Assembly (NCBI GenBank): GCA_028691795.1
Contig: JAQUYQ010000015.1
Span: forward strand, 1-35,256
Origin: Herbinix sp.
Lineage (GTDB): Bacteria > Bacillota > Clostridia > Lachnospirales > Lachnospiraceae
DNA: 35,256 bases
Reading direction: 5' to 3'
Below the pieces are notes generated by a model. That model searched no databases. It saw only the letters and a program-made list of their open reading frames with translations, and was not told the DNA's origin. The translations under genes and the position numbers were made by a program. This document shows positions 1-7,924 of the stretch, piece after piece; the stretch's first letter is position 1, and the number at the start of each line of letters is the position of its first letter.

Positions 1-1
1 A

Positions 2-115
2 CTGTCGGTGCGGTATAAGGCATTTGAGGAAATCGAAAGATTATTGGAAAAGCACAGACACTTTATCCCCGCCGAAAGGTTAGAGGAACTAAAACAGGCT
101 CGGAGGGTGTCATAA
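2..115 (+). CDS. C-terminal end of an unidentified protein (cut by the window edge)
   Basis: An open frame enters from the left edge and ends at TAA 113-115, giving 37 residues (starting LSVRYKAFEEIERLLEK, ending LKQARRVS). The tail is helical and charged, rich in Glu, Arg and Leu. I do not recognise the family. Its base composition is clearly richer in G+C than the genes that follow. Two hairpins follow it within 190 bases. Together this suggests the last gene of an integrated element (conjugative or transposon type), but that is inference; the piece is too short to name. Confidence 0.5.
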   Translation: MSVRYKAFEEIERLLEKHRHFIPAERLEELKQARRVS

Positions 116-131
116 TGAAATACTGTGGTTG

Positions 132-168
132 AGAAGTCGCTTCTGTATATACGGAAGTGGCTTCTTTC
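132..168 (+). terminator. Hairpin terminator after the left-edge gene
   Basis: Arms AGAAGTCGCTTC (132-143) and GGAAGTGGCTTCT (153-165) pair over 12 bp with two G-T wobbles, and are followed by a short T stretch. It lies 17 bases after the stop codon at 115, the right place for a Rho-independent terminator. Confidence 0.6.
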
Positions 169-251
169 ATTCTGCGGCAAATCTCGCCTAAATCTCGTGG
201 CTCTCTCGTGTTTTTAGCCTGTACCCTAACAAACTACCCTACCAAATAATA

Positions 252-300
252 AAGCCGCTTGCACCGTTGCTCTCGTGGCGATACGGTACAGGCGGTTTTG
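252..300 (+). terminator. Second GC-rich hairpin with T tail
   Basis: Arms GCCGCTTGCACCGT (254-267) and ACGGTACAGGCGGT (283-296) pair with one internal mismatch and a wobble, ending in TTTT (296-299). It is the second terminator-like structure in a gene-free stretch of 290 bases (116-405). Such doubled structures are common at the edges of integrated elements; no attachment-site repeat could be identified. Confidence 0.5.
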
Positions 301-405
301 TATAAATTTTCTTAAAGAAGTTGCGAAAAATATGCTAATCTTTCACCGTTGAAATGTAGTATAAATCGTTGCAGCTATTTGGAAGTGCTGAATTGTAACA
401 AGCAC

Positions 406-1023
406 TTAGCGTATGAAATTGGTCCGTGCACGTTCCACTGGAGAAGGGGCTGGATAAACTTCCTTACTATACTCTTTGATTTTTAGCATCCAAGCCATAT
501 TATTAGCTAGATTCTTCAAAACACTAATGCCCTCTGAATCCTCAGATACTTCACCAGGGGCTGCACCGTGAATTGCATTCCAATAATAAGATGGGGCAAT
601 CATCATTTCAGAAATCAAGAAGTAGTTATTTAATTGATCAAAGGTAGTTACACCACCAGAACGGCGTAGAACAGCTACAGAAGCACCAACTTTGAGACGC
701 ATCCTCCCTGCATTAGCATAAAATAACCGGTCAAGGAAGCATTTCATTGTACCGGCTATGCTGGCATAATATACAGGACTACCAAGTAATAAACCATCGG
801 CAGCATAGATCTTTGAAACGATTTCACGAAAACTTTCATCGGAGAAGGAACAGTGGCCCTCTTGGCAGCGGCCGCAGCCGATGCATCCCTTAATTTGCAT
901 ATTTCCTACATGTATGATCTCTGTCTCTACAGTTTGCTTTTCAAGTTCCTCACAAACTGTTTTCAGGGCATAGTAGGTATTCCCCTTTGGCTTCGGGCTC
1001 CCGTTAATTGCAATAACTTTCAT
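406..1023 (-). CDS. Iron-sulfur flavoprotein / NADPH-dependent FMN reductase family
   Basis: A 205-residue flavodoxin-fold protein. The start chosen is the ATG at 1023, because GGAGG lies 5 bases upstream of it on the minus strand; an upstream ATG would add only four residues (MEDV). Residues 8-20 (GSPKPKGNTYYAL) form the FMN phosphate loop. Cys47, 50, 53 and 58 have the spacing CX2CX2CX4C, the compact cysteine motif of Isf-type flavoproteins that bind a [4Fe-4S] cluster. The segment SPVYYASIAGTMKCFLDR is the conserved flavin/dimer region. The likely role is two-electron to one-electron transfer with NAD(P)H or ferredoxin in an anaerobic cytoplasm; the partner is unknown. A 7-bp hairpin (383-407) overlaps the stop codon. 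It is divergent from trmB. Confidence 0.85.
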   Translation of the reverse strand: MKVIAINGSPKPKGNTYYALKTVCEELEKQTVETEIIHVGNMQIKGCIGCGRCQEGHCSFSDESFREIVSKIYAADGLLLGSPVYYASIAGTMKCFLDRLFYANAGRMRLKVGASVAVLRRSGGVTTFDQLNNYFLISEMMIAPSYYWNAIHGAAPGEVSEDSEGISVLKNLANNMAWMLKIKEYSKEVYPAPSPVERARTNFIR

Positions 1024-1062
1024 AACATCCTCCATTCTGCTAGAATAGCATCTATATTATTT

Positions 1063-1085
1063 AAAGCATACTTTCATGCTTTTTT
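1063..1085 (+). terminator. Small hairpin with T run in the divergent gap
   Basis: AAAGCAT (1063-1069) and ATGCTTT (1076-1082) pair, and T's continue to 1085. On the plus strand it reads as a short intrinsic terminator; on the minus strand it falls in the leader of the flavoprotein gene. It may block antisense transcription. The rest of the gap 1024-1372 holds the trmB promoter and a 10-bp palindrome TAGTATACTA (1153-1162) of unknown use. Confidence 0.35.
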
Positions 1086-1202
1086 GCGGTTGAAATAAAT
1101 ACATTAGCCTGTTTTTCAAACTACTGATTACAAAGGAAAGTGTAACTCTCTATAGTATACTACAAGAAAAGATTCTTTGGAATAGGTGAGAAAAGAGATT
1201 AA

Positions 1203-1231
1203 TTGACGAATTTAGAGATAGAAATTATAAT
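1203..1231 (+). promoter_or_regulatory. SigmaA-type promoter for trmB
   Basis: TTGACG (1203-1208), a 17-base spacer, then a perfect TATAAT (1226-1231). It would start a transcript near 1238 and leave a leader of about 135 bases before the trmB start, in which I see no known riboswitch. Confidence 0.65.
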
Positions 1232-1372
1232 GGAAGAAGTTCAGGGTATTATATGAAATATCATTAGGATTGAAAAAAATTAATAATAAAGCCGGTTTAT
1301 CACCCGGGAAAAACAAATTGAAAGGAACGTAATCAAGCCATTAGTATAAGGCTGTGATTATACTGGAGAAAT

Positions 1373-2011
1373 ATGAGGCTGAGAAATATCAGAGGATCAA
1401 GAGAAATGGTAGCGGCAAATGATTATGTCGTGCATGATCCGGAACAATACAAAGAGAAATGGAATACGCTCTTTGGCAATGACCATCCAATTCATATTGA
1501 AATTGGAATGGGCAAAGGAAAATTTATAATGCAGCTTGCTGCTAGCCATCCGGAGATTAATTTTATCGGCATAGAAAAATATTCAAGTGTATTGCTGCGG
1601 GCTCTAGAAAAGAGGAAGGAAATAGAGCTTTCAAACTTATATTTTATTCGCTTTGATGCAGAGTATCTAAATAATATCTTTGGGCAGGAAGAGATTGCAA
1701 GAATCTATCTGAATTTTTCTGATCCCTGGCCAAAAGACCGGCATGCAAAAAGGCGTCTAACATCAAAGGAATTCTTAAGTAAGTATAACCTCTGCTTAAA
1801 AAAGGATGGAGAGGTAATCTTTAAGACAGATAACCGCATGTTATTTGACTTTTCAGTTGAAGAAGCAAAGATTGCAGGATGGAAACTGAGGGATCTTACC
1901 TATGATCTGCATCATAGCGAGTATCTGGATCAGAATGTGATGACGGAGTACGAGGAACGTTTTGTGGCAATGGGCAATCCCATTCATAAGCTGACGGCAT
2001 ATCGGGATTAG
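1373..2011 (+). CDS. trmB: tRNA (guanine-N7-)-methyltransferase
   Basis: A 212-residue cytoplasmic enzyme that uses S-adenosylmethionine to methylate G46 in the variable loop of tRNAs. Visible family motifs are HIEIGMGKGKF (about residues 41-51, the SAM-binding loop), FIGIEKY (the acidic end of beta-2), and YLNFSDPWPKDRHAKRRL (about 113-130), the TrmB signature containing the catalytic Asp and tRNA-binding basic residues. The C-terminal TEYEERFVAMGNPIHKL is also typical. The length is normal. Its GGAGA ribosome site is close to the ATG. It has its own promoter and no obvious co-transcribed partner. Confidence 0.95.
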   Translation: MRLRNIRGSREMVAANDYVVHDPEQYKEKWNTLFGNDHPIHIEIGMGKGKFIMQLAASHPEINFIGIEKYSSVLLRALEKRKEIELSNLYFIRFDAEYLNNIFGQEEIARIYLNFSDPWPKDRHAKRRLTSKEFLSKYNLCLKKDGEVIFKTDNRMLFDFSVEEAKIAGWKLRDLTYDLHHSEYLDQNVMTEYEERFVAMGNPIHKLTAYRD

Positions 2012-2415
2012 CGTCAAAAAATAACATCGGACAGGGTGCTAAATCATATTATATTTCATAGAATAGTAAAAATGAGTATTGCAGGTGTCTGGATGAAAAG
2101 AAATTGGAAGTGTAAGGTTGCCAAAATGACCGGATCATGTAAATTTAATCGAAAAGTAATGAAGTTAAAATCATCCTGGGATGAAGTTGAAAAAATACTC
2201 AATAGCTCAACGAAAAAAAGAAAATGTAAAAGGTAGAGGATATCCAAGCCAGGCTGCTTGCAGACAAATAATTACTTGTATTTTTTTCACTGATGTTATA
2301 ATATTACCATGTAACCACATAAAAAAGGTAATAATTAAGATACTATAAACGTCAGGATAAAAGTTGAGTAAGAAACAGTTTTACAAATTACTCAGGAAAG
2401 AATGGAGGAAGATGA

Positions 2416-2733
2416 ATGGCTTTTCAATTTACAGATGCAAACTTTCAAAAAGAAGCACTAGAATCAAACATTCCCGTATTAGTAGACTTCTACGCAGACT
2501 GGTGTGGACCATGTAAAATGATTGCACCAATCGTAGCTGAATTAGCGGACGAGTACGAAGGAGTATTTAAAATAGGAAAAATAAACATAGATCAGGAATC
2601 AGCAACGGCAGAAAAATACCGTGTAATGTCAATCCCGACCTTAATTATATTTAAAAACGGAGTGCCTGTAGACACAGTGGTAGGAGCAGTTCCGAAAAAA
2701 GCGCTGTTAGATAAACTGGAAGCTCATAAATAG
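2416..2733 (+). CDS. trxA: Thioredoxin
   Basis: A 105-residue protein of standard thioredoxin length with the redox-active WCGPC motif at about residues 29-33 and the cis-proline segment MSIPTLIIFKNG at about 75-86. It reduces protein disulfides in the cytoplasm using electrons from thioredoxin reductase; no reductase gene is next to it. The start is supported by GGAGG 4 bases before the ATG. A -10 box TATAAT is at 2297-2302, but the matching -35 region is weak. It is single-gene and followed by a strong hairpin. Confidence 0.95.
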   Translation: MAFQFTDANFQKEALESNIPVLVDFYADWCGPCKMIAPIVAELADEYEGVFKIGKINIDQESATAEKYRVMSIPTLIIFKNGVPVDTVVGAVPKKALLDKLEAHK

Positions 2734-2769
2734 GTTAAAAACTCAAATAATGTAAAAAGATAGAATATC

Positions 2770-2810
2770 TAGGGAAGAAAAATCTTTGGAATCGAGGGTT
2801 TTCTTCCCTA
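2770..2810. terminator. Strong hairpin after trxA
   Basis: TAGGGAAGAAAA (2770-2781) pairs with TTTTCTTCCCTA (2799-2810), a perfect 12-bp stem. The T's lie inside the 3' arm rather than after it. It lies 36 bases after the trxA stop and just before the tRNA promoter, so it most likely ends the trxA transcript. Confidence 0.6.
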
Positions 2811-2854
2811 AAACATAAAAATTATATATTTTTTTAAAAAAATTGAAAAAACGC

Positions 2855-2883
2855 TTGCAATTTATCTCGACATTATATATAAT
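2855..2883 (+). promoter_or_regulatory. SigmaA-type promoter for tRNA-Lys
   Basis: TTGCAA (2855-2860), a 17-base spacer and a perfect TATAAT (2878-2883). The expected start near 2890 leaves a 20-base leader before the tRNA. Confidence 0.7.
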
Positions 2884-2909
2884 AACTTTTGCGTTCAGAA
2901 AAAAAACAA

Positions 2910-2982
2910 GCGCTTCTAGCTCAGTTGGTAGAGCACCTGACTCTTAATCAGGGTGTCCAGGGTTCGAGTCCCTGGAGGCGCA
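2910..2982 (+). tRNA. tRNA-Lys (anticodon CUU)
   Basis: A 73-base cloverleaf. The acceptor stem GCGCTTC pairs with GAGGCGC (7 bp, one G-T). The anticodon stem CCTGA/TCAGG encloses loop CTCTTAA with anticodon CTT, which reads the lysine codon AAG. The T arm is CAGGG-TTCGAGT-CCCTG. The discriminator base is A and the CCA end is not encoded. tRNA-Lys genes are frequent integration sites, and an RM island begins downstream, but no copy of the tRNA 3' end was found at the far side of that island. Confidence 0.97.
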
Positions 2983-3051
2983 CTTATAAAGTATCTATTT
3001 TGAAGACATAGGAGCTTCGGGGTAGGTGCTTTTTTGTGCGTAAAAAACTTT

Positions 3052-3118
3052 GTATAGGCGAAGCCTACGCGACCGAACGACGAAGGTCGTGAGGTGGCGG
3101 TGCAGGTCTCAGTTTTTT
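3052..3118 (+). other. GC-rich structured intergenic element (candidate small RNA or REP-like repeat)
   Basis: Inside a very AT-rich gap (2983-3315) there is a compact block of high G+C. It contains TAGGC-GAA-GCCTA (a tight 5-bp hairpin at 3055-3067), then CGACC (3070-3074) pairing with GGTCG (3085-3089) around a 10-base loop, then GAG/CTC able to close a further loop, and ends in a T6 run (3113-3118). It could be a terminator-ended small RNA, a decoding-independent repeat element of the genome, or a complex terminator for the tRNA transcript. I see one copy only in this window. Confidence 0.4.
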
Positions 3119-3191
3119 ATATAAAACGCGACTAAAAAAACTAGAATAAGAAAATAACTTTATATCAATTGTAAAAAAATGTTGAACTTAT

Positions 3192-3220
3192 TTGTAATAC
3201 ATTGGATAATGGATTATAAT
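3192..3220 (+). promoter_or_regulatory. Promoter for the type I RM operon
   Basis: TTGTAA (3192-3197), a 17-base spacer and a perfect TATAAT (3215-3220), about 95 bases before the hsdM start. No other promoter of this quality was noticed before hsdR, so the genes to 12118 may be one transcript. Confidence 0.5.
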
Positions 3221-3315
3221 TAAAAAAGATGTATTATACAATTATTTTTAGTAAAACCCATCCGTTAACAAGATGATGGATTAAAATACTCCAAAAGGCA
3301 AAAGGGGAACGACAA

Positions 3316-4824
3316 ATGGCAAATGGAACAATAGGATTTGAAGACAAGCTATGGCTAGCAGCAGATAAATTAAGAGGAAGCATGGATGCATCAGAATATA
3401 AGCATGTGGTATTGGGTCTTATATTCTTGAAATTCGTATCGGATTCCTTTAATAGTAAATATGAAGATTTAGTACATGAGGCTGCAGGATTTGAAGAAGA
3501 TAAGGATGAGTATCTGGCTGAGAACATCTTCTATGTTCCTATTGATGCTAGATGGAGTGTTATTTCTTCCTATGCTACGTCGCCAGAAATAGGAAAAGTA
3601 ATTGATAATGCTATGGAAATTCTTGAAAAGGAAAATCCGGTATTAAAAGGGGTGTTAAGCAAAAATTATTCTAGACCGGAACTTGATAAGACAAGATTAG
3701 GTGAATTAGTAACTTTATTTACAAATATTGATGTAGGTACGGATTCAGCAATTGAAAGAGATGTACTAGGAAGGGTATATGAATACTTCCTTGGTAAGTT
3801 TGCCAGTGCTGAAGGTAAATTAGGAGGAGAATTCTATACTCCATCATGTATAGTACGTACTTTGGTTGAAATCATAGAGCCTTATAAAGGTAGAATATAT
3901 GACCCATGTTGTGGCTCAGGTGGTATGTTCTGCCAGTCTGCGAAATTCATTAAGGAACATCAGGGTAATGTCAATAATATCTCTGTATACGGTCAAGAGA
4001 GCAACCCGACAACTTGGAAGCTTGCGAAAATGAATTTGGCATTAAGACAGATCGATGCAGATCTTGGAACCCATAATGCAGATTCCTTCCATGAGGATTT
4101 ACATAAGCAGTTGAAGGCGGACTTCATTCTTGCCAATCCGCCTTTCAACATTTCTGATTGGGGTGGAGAAAAAATTCAGGAGGATGTTCGTTGGAGATAT
4201 GGAACACCTCCGACAGGTAATGCAAATTATGCCTGGTTACAGCATATGCTTCATCATCTTAATCCGATGAATGGTGTCTGTGGCACGGTTCTTGCAAATG
4301 GATCATTAAGCTCGAATACATCAAATGAAGGGGTTATTCGTGCAAATATGCTACGTTCTGATGTTGTGGAGTGTATTGTTGCAATGCCGGGACAATTATT
4401 CTATTCCACTGGTATTCCTGTATGTCTTTGGATTATGAGAAAAGGTAAAAATGAAAGTACCAAGGAGAAGGTACTGTTTATCGACGCCAGAAATCTTGGT
4501 CATATGATTGACCGACGTGTCCGTGAATTAAGTGAGGAAGATATTCAGAAAATAGCTGATACCTATCATAAGTGGAAAAATAATCAGGGATATGAGGATG
4601 TACAAGGCTTCTGTAAGGTAGTAACTATAGATGAGATATCGGAGAATGATTATGTCCTTACTCCGGGAAGATATGTTGGAATTGAAGTGGTAGAGGATGA
4701 TGGCATACCATTTGAAGAGAAAATAGAGAAGCTGACAAAAGAGATTAGTCAGCAGTTTAAGGAATCCAGAGAGTTGGAGGAAAAAATAAAGAAGGCTCTT
4801 GGAGGGATTGGATATGAATTATAG
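3316..4824 (+). CDS. hsdM: Type I restriction-modification system, DNA adenine methyltransferase subunit M
   Basis: A 502-residue N6-adenine methyltransferase, full length for the family. An N-terminal HsdM helical domain (about residues 8-140; SEYKHVVLGLIFLKFVSD is characteristic) is followed by the catalytic domain: DPCCGSGGMF (196-205) is the SAM-binding motif I, and NPPF (274-277) is the catalytic motif IV that contacts the flipped adenine. QESN at about 227-230 precedes the usual N-terminal helix of the SAM fold. It works as an M2S methylase with HsdS and as M2SR2 with HsdR. AAAGGGG precedes the ATG. Its last 11 bases overlap hsdS. Confidence 0.96.
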   Translation: MANGTIGFEDKLWLAADKLRGSMDASEYKHVVLGLIFLKFVSDSFNSKYEDLVHEAAGFEEDKDEYLAENIFYVPIDARWSVISSYATSPEIGKVIDNAMEILEKENPVLKGVLSKNYSRPELDKTRLGELVTLFTNIDVGTDSAIERDVLGRVYEYFLGKFASAEGKLGGEFYTPSCIVRTLVEIIEPYKGRIYDPCCGSGGMFCQSAKFIKEHQGNVNNISVYGQESNPTTWKLAKMNLALRQIDADLGTHNADSFHEDLHKQLKADFILANPPFNISDWGGEKIQEDVRWRYGTPPTGNANYAWLQHMLHHLNPMNGVCGTVLANGSLSSNTSNEGVIRANMLRSDVVECIVAMPGQLFYSTGIPVCLWIMRKGKNESTKEKVLFIDARNLGHMIDRRVRELSEEDIQKIADTYHKWKNNQGYEDVQGFCKVVTIDEISENDYVLTPGRYVGIEVVEDDGIPFEEKIEKLTKEISQQFKESRELEEKIKKALGGIGYEL

Positions 4825-5953
4825 TGATATTATGGAGCTTAAACTTAATCAGATATTTATATTTTCTAATGGAAAAAAGAGACCAAGTGAAAAGGGAAAT
4901 ATACCTGTATATGGTGGCAATGGTGTACTAGATTATTGTGATAATTTTAATACAGAAGGAGAAAGTATAGTTATTGGAAGAGTTGGCGCATATTGTGGAA
5001 GTGTTTATTGTGAAAACAATAAAATCTGGGTTTCAGATAATGCAATATTAGCAAAAGTTAAGGATGATTTTGATTTTTATTTTATGTATTATCTTCTACT
5101 ACATATGAAGTTAAATGATTTCCATATCGGGAGTAGCCAACCTCTTTTAACTCAAGAAATATTAAATAATTTGTCAGCTAAGATTCCTAATCCTGATTAT
5201 CAGAAGCGATCAGGGCAGATATTAAAATATCTAGATGATAAAATCAGACTTAATTATAAACTAAATGATAATTTAGAATTGTTAATTAGCAATATATATG
5301 AATCTTGGTTTGAGAATTTTAGCGTTTATGAGGAAACAGAATTTAAAGAATCTGAGATTGGCTTAATACCTGCTTCCTGGGAATTAGTTGAGTTGGATAA
5401 TGTATGTGAAAGTGTTTCTAAAAAGCATGCATTTGATAAAGAGCAATTAATATTTCTGAATACAGGTGATGTTACAAATGGTCAATTTGCTCATTCTAAT
5501 TACAGTGAAGTTTCATCAATGCCTGGACAAGCTAAGAAAAGCATAAAACAGAATGATATACTTTATAGTGAAATCAGACCCATAAATCAACACTATGCGT
5601 ATGTAAATTTTGATTCCGAAGACTACGTAGTTTCAACAAAACTAATGGTTATAAGAGCAAAAAGTATATCACCAAGGAGATTATATAATTTTTTAACATC
5701 ACAAAAAATTATAAATGATTTGCAAATGGAAGCAGAAAGCAGATCGGGTACGTTTCCTCAAATCACTTTTGATATTATCAAAAAAAAGCGAATTTTGATT
5801 GCGGATAAGATAACTGAAGAAAAATTCTCGCGGTTTTTGGAGGATGTTTATGAAAAAGTAGATTCAAATATTAAAGAAAACACCTTGCTTTCAGAAATTA
5901 GAAACACCTTGCTTACCAAATTAATGGCTGGAGAACTAGATTTAGAATGTTGA
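4814..5953 (+). CDS. hsdS: Type I restriction-modification system, specificity subunit S
   Basis: About 379 residues. The ATG at 4814 is preferred over an upstream TTG at 4799 because GGAGGG (4801-4806) sits 7 bases before it. The protein has two target-recognition halves, about residues 3-135 and 180-330, joined by a conserved helix (KYLDDKIRLNYKLNDNLELL region) that sets the spacing between the two half-sites of a bipartite recognition sequence; the second helix near the C terminus ends LLTKLMAGELDLEC. Both recognition halves are AT-rich compared with hsdM, as is common for these frequently exchanged regions. The target sequence cannot be deduced from the protein alone. No inverted copy of hsdS for phase switching is visible. 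Confidence 0.93.
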   Translation: MNYSDIMELKLNQIFIFSNGKKRPSEKGNIPVYGGNGVLDYCDNFNTEGESIVIGRVGAYCGSVYCENNKIWVSDNAILAKVKDDFDFYFMYYLLLHMKLNDFHIGSSQPLLTQEILNNLSAKIPNPDYQKRSGQILKYLDDKIRLNYKLNDNLELLISNIYESWFENFSVYEETEFKESEIGLIPASWELVELDNVCESVSKKHAFDKEQLIFLNTGDVTNGQFAHSNYSEVSSMPGQAKKSIKQNDILYSEIRPINQHYAYVNFDSEDYVVSTKLMVIRAKSISPRRLYNFLTSQKIINDLQMEAESRSGTFPQITFDIIKKKRILIADKITEEKFSRFLEDVYEKVDSNIKENTLLSEIRNTLLTKLMAGELDLEC

Positions 5954-6140
5954 TGGTTCTGCAGACATTGCACAACCAATAATGGGTAACATAAAAAAGA
6001 GATCACTTGAGAATAGGAAATTAAGTAGTTTTTGGAACATGCTTTTTCCTAAACGCATGAATGGAGATGGTGACTTAGCTTCCTCAAACATAGAGCTTTG
6101 TTATAAATGTTAAATAGATAAAATTAGGATGGGTGAAAAA

Positions 6141-6533
6141 ATGAGTGAAATAATAAATACATTTCTTATTTCCTGCGTTCCTGCACTTATAACAGGGATA
6201 ATTACATATCTAACAACTAAAAAAACAACAACAACACAGATGGAATCATTAATAGAAGAAAATCGGCATGATATTGAAAGATTGATGAAACAGCACGAGA
6301 TTGATATAGAATCATTGAAAGAAAAACATATTTTAGAACAAGAACGAATTGAAAATGAACATAAGCATAAATTAGAAATTATAAGTTTGGAGCATCAATA
6401 TGATATTGATAAAAAGGATAAAGAACAAAGTAGTGCTGCGATGTATGGCGTTATGGGTGAACTGTTTACTAATCCACAGAAACTTAATGAACTTATGAAA
6501 CTTGCAGATCATCCTATGTTTAAAAAGAAGTAG
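6141..6533 (+). CDS. Small membrane-anchored coiled-coil protein of the RM island
   Basis: About 130 residues. The ATG at 6141 is chosen because GGTGA lies just upstream; an in-frame ATG at 6129 would add four residues. Residues 4-24 (IINTFLISCVPALITGIITYL) form one hydrophobic membrane segment. Residues 30-100 are a long, highly charged helix rich in Glu, Lys and His, very probably a coiled coil, with repeats of the type HDIERLMKQHEIDIESLKEK. A short tail (MGELFTNPQKLNELMKLADH) follows. Topology would leave the coiled coil in the cytoplasm. It sits between hsdS and the ATPase gene, on the same strand. I do not recognise a named family; a scaffold or anchor for the island's other proteins is only a guess. 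Confidence 0.65.
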   Translation: MSEIINTFLISCVPALITGIITYLTTKKTTTTQMESLIEENRHDIERLMKQHEIDIESLKEKHILEQERIENEHKHKLEIISLEHQYDIDKKDKEQSSAAMYGVMGELFTNPQKLNELMKLADHPMFKKK

Positions 6534-6608
6534 CAATAAGTTAAAAAGTCGTGTTGTGTAAGGAGAATGTTTTGTAAGCTAAATTGGTATTTTTAATATG
6601 GGGGTAGT

Positions 6609-7862
6609 ATGAAAGATAATTATGAAATAAAGCTTTCTATGGACAATATGAATACACCAAAACATTTTAATGATTCTATATTATCAGGAATTAGGAAGGG
6701 CTATACTGATTTTAATGTTTTTATTAACGATAAGCAAAAAACTTATCCTAATATTTGTGTGCCAGTAGCTGGTATTACAGAATATTATAGAAATTTGAAT
6801 TTGAATATCACTTTTACTTTTCCACCCAATGAATTAGATTATATAAAACATACGGCCTTTGGAAAACCATATATTATCGAAGATGATGTGCAAATAACTG
6901 ATCTTAGATATCCGCTTGATAAAGTATGGAAATTTAGTACTTCTGAAGGAGTTAACGCAATAGTAACAGCAATAACAAATTCAATCAGGGAATCAGAGCA
7001 ATTAGTGTGTGGAGTGTTGAATAGTATTGAATGGTGTTTGAATGAAGTAATGGATAACGTATTACAGCACTCAGAATCTCCTTATGGATTAGTTATGGTA
7101 CAATTACATAAGGCTACTTCTAAATTATCTATATGTGTTTTTGACAGTGGTAGAGGAATTTATAATTCGTTAAAGAATTCTAAACATAGGCCACACAAAC
7201 CATTGGATGCAATTACACTTGCATTACAAGAACGTGTAACAAGGGATGAGAGAGTGGGACAAGGAAATGGAATGTGGGGTTTATCAAGAATTATAGATGA
7301 AAACAAAGGTGGTATAAAAATAAGTTCTTGTGGTGCAGTATATAGTTTTTTATATGATAAGGTCAAAACGGTTGAGAGTGGTTATATGCATTTTGGAAAA
7401 GAAAATGGAACAACTTTAGTTGATTTTCAAATTGATTACTCTAAGTCGATAGATATTTCAAAAGCATTAAATAGTTATAAACCTGTAGACTTATGGTTGG
7501 AAAATAGAGAATTAGATTCGGGAGAGTTTTTATTTAAAGTTTCTGAGGATTCGGCTGGAACCGGAACCAGAAAAGCTGCTTTACGATTTAAAAATATAGT
7601 GCTGAATACACTTCGAGAAAATAATAAAAAAATTATATTAGATTTCGAGAAGGTTAATTTGGTTAGTTCTTCATATGCGGACGAGTTAATTGGTAAGATT
7701 ATATCAGATTATGGATTTGTTTTCTTTATAAACAATTTTGAAATAAGAAATATAACTGAACTAAATATAGGAGTAATAAATAGATCGGTCGAACAACGTA
7801 TGGCACAATCTTATTATGATAGTAGTATCGAAGATGATCAAGACGTTACAACAACATGGTAA
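6609..7862 (+). CDS. GHKL ATPase fused to a C-terminal STAS-like (DUF4325) domain
   Basis: A 417-residue soluble protein. Residues 1-110 match nothing I know. Residues 115-255 carry a GHKL (histidine-kinase type) ATP-binding fold: N box NEVMDN (145-150), G1 box DSGRGI (179-184) and G2 box GQGNGMWGL (217-225). No histidine-phosphorylation helix is visible, so it is an ATPase or serine kinase type rather than a classical sensor kinase. Residues 305-400 resemble STAS-like DUF4325 domains (ILDFEKVNLVSSSYADELIGKI). ATPase plus STAS pairing recalls the anti-sigma kinase/antagonist logic of SpoIIAB/SpoIIAA, here in one chain. It lies inside a type I RM island beside nuclease genes, so a control or defence role is an inference. 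A GGGGG site precedes the ATG. Very AT-rich. Confidence 0.75.
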   Translation: MKDNYEIKLSMDNMNTPKHFNDSILSGIRKGYTDFNVFINDKQKTYPNICVPVAGITEYYRNLNLNITFTFPPNELDYIKHTAFGKPYIIEDDVQITDLRYPLDKVWKFSTSEGVNAIVTAITNSIRESEQLVCGVLNSIEWCLNEVMDNVLQHSESPYGLVMVQLHKATSKLSICVFDSGRGIYNSLKNSKHRPHKPLDAITLALQERVTRDERVGQGNGMWGLSRIIDENKGGIKISSCGAVYSFLYDKVKTVESGYMHFGKENGTTLVDFQIDYSKSIDISKALNSYKPVDLWLENRELDSGEFLFKVSEDSAGTGTRKAALRFKNIVLNTLRENNKKIILDFEKVNLVSSSYADELIGKIISDYGFVFFINNFEIRNITELNIGVINRSVEQRMAQSYYDSSIEDDQDVTTTW

Positions 7863-7924
7863 GTTAAATTGGTATTAAGATTGTAGCATGAATCTGGATG
7901 TAAGGTGGGAAAGGTTATGATGAA

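Noticed and set aside
2036-2236. Open frame of 66 codons (GTG start) after trmB, very basic
   Set aside because: No ribosome site at the GTG or at the internal ATG 2093, heavily Lys/Arg-biased composition of AT-rich DNA, and an opposing frame of equal length. Not enough to call a gene.
4799-5953. Phase-variable hsdS through inverted repeats or a second hsdS copy
   Set aside because: Only one hsdS is present, with no recombinase gene and no inverted partial copy in the window.
5982-6113. 43-codon frame between hsdS and the coiled-coil gene
   Set aside because: No ribosome site and no recognisable features; likely chance or decayed DNA.
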